Positions 42,491 through 50,991 of a stretch of DNA of 64,000 bases are shown here, in pieces. Below the pieces are notes generated by a model. The model ran no database searches. It had not been told where the DNA came from and saw only the letters and a list, made by a program, of their open reading frames with translations. The stretch comes from Maribacter algarum (ex Zhang et al. 2020) (GTDB taxonomy: Bacteria; Bacteroidota; Bacteroidia; Flavobacteriales; Flavobacteriaceae): assembly GCF_005885635.1 (NCBI RefSeq), contig NZ_VATY01000003.1:186001-250000 (forward strand), given 5' to 3'. Positions within the stretch are counted from its first letter, which is position 1; the number at the start of each line of letters is the position of its first letter. The position numbers were made by a program, and so were the translations under genes.

Positions 42491-45400
42491 TTATCTAACG
42501 ATTAGTTTCTTACTTTCAGACCATGGGCCCGAACGTACGATGATTTGATAAGCCCCTTTAGCAAGACGACTAACATCGATTGTTTGGTTCCAGCCTCCTT
42601 TTAAGTGCATTATCTTGCTCCCGGTAATCGAGTATACAAGATACTCTATCTCGGAATCTTCTCCTTCAAGGTCATTTATTATAATCTGTATCTCAGTTGA
42701 TGCCGGGTTTGGACTTATCGTAAAGCTTGAATGGTCATTAAATGACAAATCAGAAATATCTACCATTAGCGATTGACTTGAATTTATAACCGGTGATATC
42801 ACACTGCCCGGTATGACATCGGTCGGTGATGCCCCATTGCCATCACTGGGCTTTCTCCAGCCAACTGCAAGGTTGTCACCGAAAGCAGCCTCCTTCATCA
42901 AGGCTTCTATATAATAGTCGTTCCCCTTTGTAAGTAATACCCCCTGGGACTTCTGCGAGGGGAACTTGTTCCATTCCCTGTTGAGTGCATAGTCTTCATT
43001 GTGCGCTAGACGTACCTTATTGGCGGGGTCGTCACTCGTACTCAAATTGAGTTCCGTATGGTTGTTGCCAGCTATCCAGAAATAATAGATACCAGTTTCT
43101 GGGGGACATAGGTAACCGCTTACCCTGACCCCATAGTTATCGCCCATGTTTCTGGGTGTCTCGAAAAACGGAAGTTCAGCACTTATCGAAGGGCTATCAG
43201 GATAATTGGGTGCATTGACAAGATTCGATATCGCAGAACCCGTTATATCATCATATCTTTCCATAAGGATAGTGCCGCTGGCCGTACAGGAATTTGGATT
43301 GTCCAAAACTACATCTATCACCGAGGTATCCGTGAAGCCTCCATCTTCTGTAGTAATGGTAATAGTAGCCGTACCTTCGGCTAGGGCGGTTACAAGTCCG
43401 TTACTGTCAACGGTCGCTACCGAGTCGTCATTTGATGACCAGTTAATATCTCGATTGCTCGAGTTCAAAGGTGCAATGGTGGGTGTAAGCATTCCGGTTT
43501 CTCCTTGAGCAAGGGTTAAGCTACTTGGCTGTAAAGAAACTCCGCTAACAGCAATAATTTCTTGCACTGCAGGTGATAATACGTTTCCTGGCACAATTCC
43601 TATTGGTGATGCTCCGTTACCATCGCTAGGCTTTCGCCAGCCAACAGAAAGATTATCACCGAAAGCAGCCTCTTTCATCAAGGCCTCGATATAATAATTG
43701 TTTCCTTTGGTAAGCACTATGCCCTGTGATTTTTGGGTAGGAAATTTGTTCCATTCCCTATTGAGCGCATAATCTTCATTATGGGCAATGCGCACCTTGC
43801 TAGTTGGATTATCACTTGTGCTCAAGTTCAGCTCTGTATGGTTATTGCCCGCTATCCAGAAGTAATAAGTTCCCGTTTCTGGGGGACATAGGTAACCACT
43901 CACCCGAACCCCGTAGTTATCACCTTGATTACTTTGAATCTCGAACAGCGTAAGCTCTGAACTCATCGTTGGGCTATCTGGATAATTTGGGGCGTTGATA
44001 AGATTCAATATTGCAGAACCCGATATACCATCATAACGTTCCATAAGGACGGTACCGCTTGCAGTACATGAATTTGGATTATCCGGGACCACATTTACCA
44101 CTGAAGTATCAGTGAAACCACCGTCGTTCGTAATAACTGTGATGGTTGCCGTTCCCTCTGCCATGGCCGTTACGAGTCCGTTGACATCGACAGTCGCTAT
44201 AGCGTTATTATTTGAAGACCAACTAACCGAAGTGTCTGTCGCATTCGATGGGGATACCGTAACGGACACTGGAGCGGTCTCGCCCGCGGTCAATGTTAAA
44301 TTAGGAGAAGATGAAATCCCCGTAACTCCAATGATAGAACGAACCACTGGTGACATTACATTCCCTGGTATAACTTCTGTAGGTGACGCACCATCCCCTT
44401 CACTTGGCCTTCTCCAACCCACGGCAAGGTTATCACCAAAAGCAGCTTCTTTCATTAAGGCCTCTATATAGTATTTGTTCCCCTTTGTCAGAGCTACGCC
44501 TTGAGACTTTTGTGTGGGGAACTTGTTCCATTCCCTGCTAAGGGCATAATCCTCATTGTGGGCCAAACGTACCTTGTCGGCAGAATCTTCGCTTGTACTC
44601 AGGTTGAGTTCTGTATGATTGTTACCAGCAATCCAAAAGTAATATACACCTGTTTCAGGGGGACATAGGTAACCACTCAAGCTAACCCCGTAATTATCAC
44701 CTTGGTTACTTTGAATTTCGAACAAGGTAAGCTCTGAACTCAGTGAAGGACTATCCGGATAATTAGGTGCGTTGATAAGATTCGCTATGGCAGAACCTGA
44801 TATCCCATCATAGCGCTCCATAAGAATGGTACCGCTGGGGTTACATAAATTTGAATTATCGGGTACTATATCTATTGCAGCCGAGTCAGTAAAACCACCA
44901 TCGTTCGAAGTAACCGTAATGATTGCGGTACCCTCAGCAATCGCCGTTACCAATCCGCTAATATCCACTGTTGCTATAGCAGTGTTATTAGAAGACCAAT
45001 CAACCGATGTATTCGTGGCATTCGAAGGCGCTACAGTAGCAGTGAGCGCTTCGGAAAGTCCAATGGTAATATTCGTAGGTACGTTCGAAATACTTACTCC
45101 AGAAACTGATACCGGAGTTGCTTCTACCGTAATTATGGAGGTATCAGTGAAGTTGCCATCATTTGTGGTGGCAGTTATAGTGGCCGCACCTGTAGATATT
45201 CCTGTTACCGTACCATTCATGCTTACCGTAGCTATCAGATTATCGCTTGAAGACCAAATTACAGAGGTATCGTTAGCATTTGAAGGACTAACTGCGGCAA
45301 TAAGTTGCTGCGAAGCTCCTTCGAGCAGGGTTGTTGACTGCGGGGAAACGCTTACTCCCGTTACTGCAACGGGAAGGGCATCTACTGTAATGAGCGAGGT

Positions 45401-48400
45401 AGCGGTAAAACCGCCATCAGTAGTTGTTACCGTTATGGTCGCTGTACCTTCCGCAACAGCCGTTACAAGTCCATCAACATTAACCGTAGCAATACCATCA
45501 TCACTAGATGACCAAGTTATGGAGCTGTTAGTCGCATTATCCGGAGTTATTGTCATGGTAATTTGTTGCGTGTCTCCTTCAACAATACTTATAGTTAGTG
45601 GGCTGACTGTAACCCCAGTAACTCTTATTGGAGGAGAGCTTATTTTCCATTGTTGATTTTGAGATGTATTGTCCTTTGTCCAAAGATTTAGAGGTTTCTG
45701 CTCTTCGTTACTAATAGTAGATACATTTAATACCAAACCATTATAAACACTAACAATGTTCGTGTATTCATCTCCTACATCTTCAATATACCAAAGTTGA
45801 TGCTGGTCTCCATTCCATGGTTCCTGTATAACATTAGCACCACGATCACTTCTTAAATCGCTCAATGATAAAACCAAACCTGAATGCTTTGCCCTTATTC
45901 GATATTTTTTATTTCCGACTGGTTCTATATACCAATTAGAATGGTCCTCAAGATTTGAAGAAATTTCAACAACCGATGCGTCATCTAAATTTGAGGCATT
46001 ACTTACCGCCATAAAATTAGAACTGTAACGAGCCTGCAAAGTGTATAGCCCTTCTTCTATCGTTTTGGGTCCATCAATATCAAGCCCCTCAATCCAACCA
46101 ATAAGTACTTCCATATAGTCCTCATCTACCATGTTACGACCTATTGGTGGCATTCTATCAGCTTCAGTACTGATATCCCTTAAGTACAATAATGAATTTT
46201 GTATATCTTGAGGTACTACCAGTTCGTAGCCCGGTAGTGAAGCGTGACTTATCGCAGATGTATTGACTAACAATTGATCGTACAAGGCAGTCAGTGAGCG
46301 ACCATCGAAGGCTCCTTCTACCCCATTGGGTCTGTGGCAAAAAGCACAATTGGCATCGATATAAGATCTTACTTTCATTTCATTACTGGAAGACTCAGAG
46401 TTAATGTTAGCTGAAACTGGTAAATCTGTGTATTTTTCTATTTCTTCACTAAACATATTCAAATGATTCCAGGTTTCTAACTGATTGCTTGTAATGCCTG
46501 AAGATGGATAGGTATAACTTTTATTGAGTTGTCTTGTTTTCAAACCAAGTGAATAGCCCGCAACACTATTATGACATTGAATACATTGCGACCGGTTCGG
46601 AAAATTCCAAGTTTGATTAACGATGGATCCATCACTTTTTGTAATACTATAATCTTGCGATATATCTTCATCTATTCCAATTAAAAAGGCATCGGTCTGT
46701 TCGTCATTCCACTTATAGGTAACGCCATAGACATCATTATCTTCAGTGAAAACCAGAAACCGCGTTTCTAATTTTGTGACTTTTGAAGGATCATTTTCAT
46801 CTGTTGGTAAGTCGAATTGCTTAATTGCTACAGTACCTGGTGGAAAAGACCAGTTCTCTTCCTTCTCAAAATGAATTTGCTCTGATGGAGTGTTGTGATT
46901 TCCATCGTTTGTTAATGCAATCCATCTTCTCTTTTCTGCTCCATCTGACCAAAGTGGTGCGTTAACATCGTAGGGCACTAAACCATCTATAGGTGTTAGA
47001 GACTGTAGATCTGTAAAAACATTTAAATCAGACAATTTTTGAGGTGGGTCAACTGAAGGCCCAGAACGTACAACTTTGCGAATGACAGCACCATCTTGTC
47101 CGGTACCAAACAAGTCTAAGATGTAGATATCTTCATTTGAACTTCCAAAAAATGAGGAAATTCCATCTTTACTGCCTACTCCACTAACGGGTACGTTTAA
47201 TAAGTAATTTATATCACCTGAATTTTCACCGGTCTTGGTCAAGGTCCATACATTTTGGGTGGTCTGATCTCCGAACAAATATTTCCCATTTAACTCCGGA
47301 AATTTAGATCCTCTATAAACAAAACCGCCTATAACGCAAGTTCCAACACTTCTGTCATAGGCATGTATTGGAGGCCTGTCATTCCCAATAAGTTGGGTGG
47401 GCTGTGCTTTAGGCCCATTTCGATCTCCTTCTCCATAAGGCCATTGTAGATTGTCCCCTTTTCTGACCAAACTTACTTCTTCTCTTGTATGTTGACCAAT
47501 GTCACCTATCCAAATATCTCCTGTAGGTGGGTCAATTGTCATTCGATGAGGGCTTCTAGTGCCAATGGCGTAAAATTCTTCTAAAATACCTCCATTTGTA
47601 TCCTGCCAAGGATTGTCGTTTGGTATGTAATAATTTTGAGTATATGAATTTGACCATCCGCTAGGTGGTGTACCTTTATTCAGTGGTTGTTTTCTTATTG
47701 GATGACTGATAGTTCCTCCTCTTCGGTCAACATCAATCCTTAGCACTCCACCAAATAACCATTTGTCAATCTGCTGAGTTACTCCATAATTGTCATTTGC
47801 GCCTCCTTCATCACCTAATGATAGATACAAAAACCCGTCTTCAGGTCCGAAAAACATATCACCTCCATTGTGCCAATCATTTCTATCGTAAATATTAATC
47901 AGTATTTGCTCACTTGATGGGTTTATAATATTAGAGCCTAAGGGTAGATTAAACCGAGAAAGTCTCATATATCCGTTCGTTTGCGATCCATTCCCATCCG
48001 TACCTACCACTGGACTATACCTATAAAATACATATATATACTCGCCATTTTCAGAACTTGTTTGACCGTAATCTGGGTGTAATGTTAAACCCAACATTCC
48101 ACCGTCGGTATTAACAACAACATTATCTGATATATCTAAGAGTAATTCTTTATTGCTAGTGCTTTCGTCGCTATCTATTTTCCAAATGTGACCCTGTAGT
48201 CCAAGAACCAAGAATTCACCACTATTAGGCAGCTCAACCATATCCACTGGATCAATAAAGGTTAGGTTAGGAAAAGCATTTACAACAGTATAACTTGCAG
48301 TTGATGAGCTGGTTATAGTAGGTATTTGGCTAGGAAAAACGCCATTAAGGTAAGCACCAATTGGTGTTGCATTTTGAATTCCTGGCCCTGCGAAATAAGG

Positions 48401-48478
48401 AACAGCACTCAAAAGAATTAGTGACGAAAATACAAGAAGGTAATTACGGATTTTTTTTTGCGGTTGTTTCGTTTTCAT
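42491..48478 (-). CDS. Giant T9SS protein: PQQ-type sugar dehydrogenase propeller, diheme cytochrome, ricin trefoil, PA14/BIG2 repeats (copy 2)
   Basis: 1995 residues, paralogue of the previous giant. Order: signal peptide (YLLVFSSLILLSAVPYFAG); dehydrogenase propeller (about 65-460; DMFFGPEDGFLYLSLGDEGG, SPHRMTIDPPTGDIWIGD); cytochrome region (about 480-805) with CIQCH near 631 and CAFCH near 710; ricin-type beta-trefoil (about 808-946) with three QxW-like motifs (SNW, QLW, QQW); three BIG2; then PA14-BIG2-PA14-BIG2-PA14; T9SS sorting domain (about 1919-1995). Where copy 1 has its first PA14 this copy has the ricin domain. Its PA14/BIG2 units have the same 780-bp spacing but are well diverged. 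Probably binds and oxidises carbohydrate at the cell surface; this is inference. Confidence 0.85.
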   Translation of the reverse strand: MKTKQPQKKIRNYLLVFSSLILLSAVPYFAGPGIQNATPIGAYLNGVFPSQIPTITSSSTASYTVVNAFPNLTFIDPVDMVELPNSGEFLVLGLQGHIWKIDSDESTSNKELLLDISDNVVVNTDGGMLGLTLHPDYGQTSSENGEYIYVFYRYSPVVGTDGNGSQTNGYMRLSRFNLPLGSNIINPSSEQILINIYDRNDWHNGGDMFFGPEDGFLYLSLGDEGGANDNYGVTQQIDKWLFGGVLRIDVDRRGGTISHPIRKQPLNKGTPPSGWSNSYTQNYYIPNDNPWQDTNGGILEEFYAIGTRSPHRMTIDPPTGDIWIGDIGQHTREEVSLVRKGDNLQWPYGEGDRNGPKAQPTQLIGNDRPPIHAYDRSVGTCVIGGFVYRGSKFPELNGKYLFGDQTTQNVWTLTKTGENSGDINYLLNVPVSGVGSKDGISSFFGSSNEDIYILDLFGTGQDGAVIRKVVRSGPSVDPPQKLSDLNVFTDLQSLTPIDGLVPYDVNAPLWSDGAEKRRWIALTNDGNHNTPSEQIHFEKEENWSFPPGTVAIKQFDLPTDENDPSKVTKLETRFLVFTEDNDVYGVTYKWNDEQTDAFLIGIDEDISQDYSITKSDGSIVNQTWNFPNRSQCIQCHNSVAGYSLGLKTRQLNKSYTYPSSGITSNQLETWNHLNMFSEEIEKYTDLPVSANINSESSSNEMKVRSYIDANCAFCHRPNGVEGAFDGRSLTALYDQLLVNTSAISHASLPGYELVVPQDIQNSLLYLRDISTEADRMPPIGRNMVDEDYMEVLIGWIEGLDIDGPKTIEEGLYTLQARYSSNFMAVSNASNLDDASVVEISSNLEDHSNWYIEPVGNKKYRIRAKHSGLVLSLSDLRSDRGANVIQEPWNGDQHQLWYIEDVGDEYTNIVSVYNGLVLNVSTISNEEQKPLNLWTKDNTSQNQQWKISSPPIRVTGVTVSPLTISIVEGDTQQITMTITPDNATNSSITWSSSDDGIATVNVDGLVTAVAEGTATITVTTTDGGFTATSLITVDALPVAVTGVSVSPQSTTLLEGASQQLIAAVSPSNANDTSVIWSSSDNLIATVSMNGTVTGISTGAATITATTNDGNFTDTSIITVEATPVSVSGVSISNVPTNITIGLSEALTATVAPSNATNTSVDWSSNNTAIATVDISGLVTAIAEGTAIITVTSNDGGFTDSAAIDIVPDNSNLCNPSGTILMERYDGISGSAIANLINAPNYPDSPSLSSELTLFEIQSNQGDNYGVSLSGYLCPPETGVYYFWIAGNNHTELNLSTSEDSADKVRLAHNEDYALSREWNKFPTQKSQGVALTKGNKYYIEALMKEAAFGDNLAVGWRRPSEGDGASPTEVIPGNVMSPVVRSIIGVTGISSSPNLTLTAGETAPVSVTVSPSNATDTSVSWSSNNNAIATVDVNGLVTAMAEGTATITVITNDGGFTDTSVVNVVPDNPNSCTASGTVLMERYDGISGSAILNLINAPNYPDSPTMSSELTLFEIQSNQGDNYGVRVSGYLCPPETGTYYFWIAGNNHTELNLSTSDNPTSKVRIAHNEDYALNREWNKFPTQKSQGIVLTKGNNYYIEALMKEAAFGDNLSVGWRKPSDGNGASPIGIVPGNVLSPAVQEIIAVSGVSLQPSSLTLAQGETGMLTPTIAPLNSSNRDINWSSNDDSVATVDSNGLVTALAEGTATITITTEDGGFTDTSVIDVVLDNPNSCTASGTILMERYDDITGSAISNLVNAPNYPDSPSISAELPFFETPRNMGDNYGVRVSGYLCPPETGIYYFWIAGNNHTELNLSTSDDPANKVRLAHNEDYALNREWNKFPSQKSQGVLLTKGNDYYIEALMKEAAFGDNLAVGWRKPSDGNGASPTDVIPGSVISPVINSSQSLMVDISDLSFNDHSSFTISPNPASTEIQIIINDLEGEDSEIEYLVYSITGSKIMHLKGGWNQTIDVSRLAKGAYQIIVRSGPWSESKKLIVR

Positions 48479-48484
48479 TTTGGT

Positions 48485-48613
48485 TTGGTTCTACCAACAA
48501 AGGAATAGGATTCGCTAATATTTCATGGGGCTAATCGATGAAATACACCTTAATTCGTTGAAGCACAACAAGCCAAAAAGTTATGGTATTCTCACTTTAA
48601 AGTAGGATATTTT
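48485..48613 (-). repeat. Duplicated upstream region of giant gene 2
   Basis: Matches 42180-42309 (see that entry). Marks the right end of the 6.3-kb duplicated unit; beyond 48613 the similarity is lost. Confidence 0.8.
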
Positions 48614-48676
48614 GAAGAAGGAATTTTAGGGTATAAAGGATAGGCTTTCAGACAACTATAATTATTCGAAATAACC

Positions 48677-50068
48677 CTAAGAAAGTGCCTTTTCCTCTTT
48701 TGGAACCCTAAAAAGCAAAACAATTCCTATTAAGAAAAATACAACCAAGAAAAGAATAGCCCATCTCATATTGTATTTCTCATCAACGATGGCAAAAATA
48801 ACCATCCCTATTACGATACCAATCTTCTCCGCGACATCATAAAAGCTAAAATATGATGTCGTGTCTTCCGTTTCGGGTAAGAATTTTGAATAGGTGGAAC
48901 GCGCTAAAGACTGCACGCCACCCATGACAAGACCAACAAAACCAGCCGCTATATAAAATTCTTGTGGAGTTTTCATAAAAAATGCATAGACACATAATAG
49001 CATCCAAATGGCATTTACGACAATCAAAGTTTTAATATTGCCAAACTTGTCTGAAGCTCTTGATGTCAAAAATGCACCTAAAATAGCGACCAATTGAATT
49101 ACGAGAATACTAATGATTAGTCCTGTAGTTTTTTGGTCATCGTCAGCCCATCCAATTTCTTTTTCACCAAAGTAAACGGCAATAAGCATAATAGTCTGTA
49201 CGGCCATACTAAAAACGAAGAAAGCTTCCAGATATCGTTTTAACCTTAAGTTTTGCCGCAACTGTTGCCAAACCCCTTTTAATTCTCTAAATCCGTTAAG
49301 CAGTACATCTTTAGTTACTTTTTGACCATTGGAGGTTCCTTTGGGTAAAACAACAAAGGTGTACTGACTAAAAAGCGCCCACCAAATTCCTACGGTTATG
49401 AAGGAGATTTTCATGGCTTCAAAAGATGCGGCATTTCTTGCAGCTTTCATTGCCGCCTCAATTTCTTCTTCACTACCATTTTCAGAAATACCATCCGCAA
49501 TACCAATATCAAAACCAAAATATTCTGGTTTCATAACCATAGCCAGGTTGAGGACCAGTAAAAGGACGCTTCCAATATATCCCATTGAAAATCCTTTCGC
49601 ACTAATGCGATCTTGCTGTTCTTCAAAAGCTATGTCAGGTAAATATGAATTATAAAAAACTAGACTACCCCAATATCCAAGTAAGCCCATAAAATAGAAC
49701 AGGAGACTCATATGAATGGCATCTAAGTCGAACCAATACAAACCAACGCATCCAATACTGCCGAGATAACAGAAGAACTTCATGAAGTTCTTTTTATTCC
49801 CCACATAATCAGCAATTCCAGATAGAATAGGCGATGATATGGCAACAATCAAAAAGGTAAAAGCGGTAATAATTTCAATAAGTACGGTAGGCTTCATCTC
49901 AAAACCAAAAGCAGAAACGAGTTCATCATCCGTAGAAAATAAAGCAGAATAAAAAATTGGAAAAATGGACGAGGCAATTGTCAGGGTATATACCGAGTTT
50001 GCCCAATCATAAAAGGCCCAAGCATTAAGTAGTTTTTTGCTTCCTTTAACCGCTGGAGTTCTTGCCAT
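48677..50068 (-). CDS. UMF1-family MFS transporter (Atg22-like)
   Basis: 463 residues with about 12 hydrophobic segments. The N-terminal AWAFYDWANSVYTLTIASSI and SPILSGIADYVGNKK are typical of the UMF1 (unknown major facilitator 1) family, as are GYIGSVLLLVLNL and GGVQSLARSTYSKFLPE near segment 9-10. Substrate unknown. It is the last gene of a minus-strand group, separated from the M48 peptidase gene by a terminator. Confidence 0.9.
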   Translation of the reverse strand: MARTPAVKGSKKLLNAWAFYDWANSVYTLTIASSIFPIFYSALFSTDDELVSAFGFEMKPTVLIEIITAFTFLIVAISSPILSGIADYVGNKKNFMKFFCYLGSIGCVGLYWFDLDAIHMSLLFYFMGLLGYWGSLVFYNSYLPDIAFEEQQDRISAKGFSMGYIGSVLLLVLNLAMVMKPEYFGFDIGIADGISENGSEEEIEAAMKAARNAASFEAMKISFITVGIWWALFSQYTFVVLPKGTSNGQKVTKDVLLNGFRELKGVWQQLRQNLRLKRYLEAFFVFSMAVQTIMLIAVYFGEKEIGWADDDQKTTGLIISILVIQLVAILGAFLTSRASDKFGNIKTLIVVNAIWMLLCVYAFFMKTPQEFYIAAGFVGLVMGGVQSLARSTYSKFLPETEDTTSYFSFYDVAEKIGIVIGMVIFAIVDEKYNMRWAILFLVVFFLIGIVLLFRVPKEEKALS

Positions 50069-50084
50069 AATTTGGTTTGGTCAT

Positions 50085-50117
50085 AAAAAAACCGTCAGCC
50101 GGATGACAGACGGTTTT
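50085..50117 (-). terminator. Terminator of the M48 peptidase gene
   Basis: On the minus strand AAAACCGTC and GACGGTTTT pair around a 12-nt loop, followed by TTTTTTTATG. It lies 28 nt after the peptidase stop and just before the UMF1 start. Confidence 0.8.
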
Positions 50118-50144
50118 AAATATACGATTATTACGAATAGGTTT

Positions 50145-50954
50145 CTATTGAAAAGAAGTAACGCCAAATTTGGCAGCCTCTTTTTTGGCCGCAGGTGCCC
50201 AATTCGCCAAATTGGCAATACGGGTATCATTTGATGGGTGTGTACTCATAAATTCGGGTGGTGCTTGTCCTCCACTTTTAGCTTTCATTCGTTTCCATAG
50301 TTCAGCTCCTTCATCTGGATTATACCCAGCAATGGCCATAATCTGAAGACCAATACGATCCGCTTCTGTTTCATGGCTTCGGCTAAAAGGAAGCATGATA
50401 CCCAAGGTCGAACCTAGGCCATAAGCTTGATTGAACATATTTCTTTTTTGAGGGTCTTGAATCGCGATATTGCCTGCAACAGCGCCTAATTGCTGCAGAG
50501 TACCCGCACTCATTCGCTGCGCTCCATGATCAGCAAGTGCGTGAGCAACTTCATGCCCCATAACTACTGCCACACCTGTTTCTTGCTGCGTAATTGGTAA
50601 TATACCTGTGTAAAAAACAATCTTGCCACCTGGCATGCACCAAGCATTTACCGTTTCATCTTTTACTAAGTTATATTCCCACTTATAGTCTTTTAAATAA
50701 CCAGGATATCCATTCGCTGTTAACCATCGTTCAGCCGCAGAAGATATACGTTGCCCTACTCGAGTAATCATTTTTGCTTCCGTTGTGTTTTCCACTACAT
50801 TATTTTCAGTCAAAAACTGATCGTATTGTGCAAAAGCCATGGGGAAAATTTGCTTGTTTCCATAAAAATTCAAGACTTTTTGACCTGTAAAAGGGTTAGT
50901 CTTACACGCTGTAACGCCAATAAATATAGCCAGCGTTAAAAATAACTTTTTCAT
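50145..50954 (-). CDS. M48-family metalloprotease lipoprotein
   Basis: 269 residues. A lipoprotein signal (LTLAIFIGVTAC) gives an acylated cysteine at about 17. The zinc site HEVAH is in VVMGHEVAHALADHG (about 129-143) and the third ligand in SHETEADRIGLQIM; MPGGKIVFYTGIL and MSTHPSNDTRI are typical of the LoiP/YcaL-type peptidases. Likely an envelope quality-control protease on the inner face of the outer membrane. It starts 38 bp after the GH31 gene. Confidence 0.92.
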   Translation of the reverse strand: MKKLFLTLAIFIGVTACKTNPFTGQKVLNFYGNKQIFPMAFAQYDQFLTENNVVENTTEAKMITRVGQRISSAAERWLTANGYPGYLKDYKWEYNLVKDETVNAWCMPGGKIVFYTGILPITQQETGVAVVMGHEVAHALADHGAQRMSAGTLQQLGAVAGNIAIQDPQKRNMFNQAYGLGSTLGIMLPFSRSHETEADRIGLQIMAIAGYNPDEGAELWKRMKAKSGGQAPPEFMSTHPSNDTRIANLANWAPAAKKEAAKFGVTSFQ

Positions 50955-50991
50955 TGTGATTTGTGTTTAGTCCTCGTAAAGTACAAAAAAA

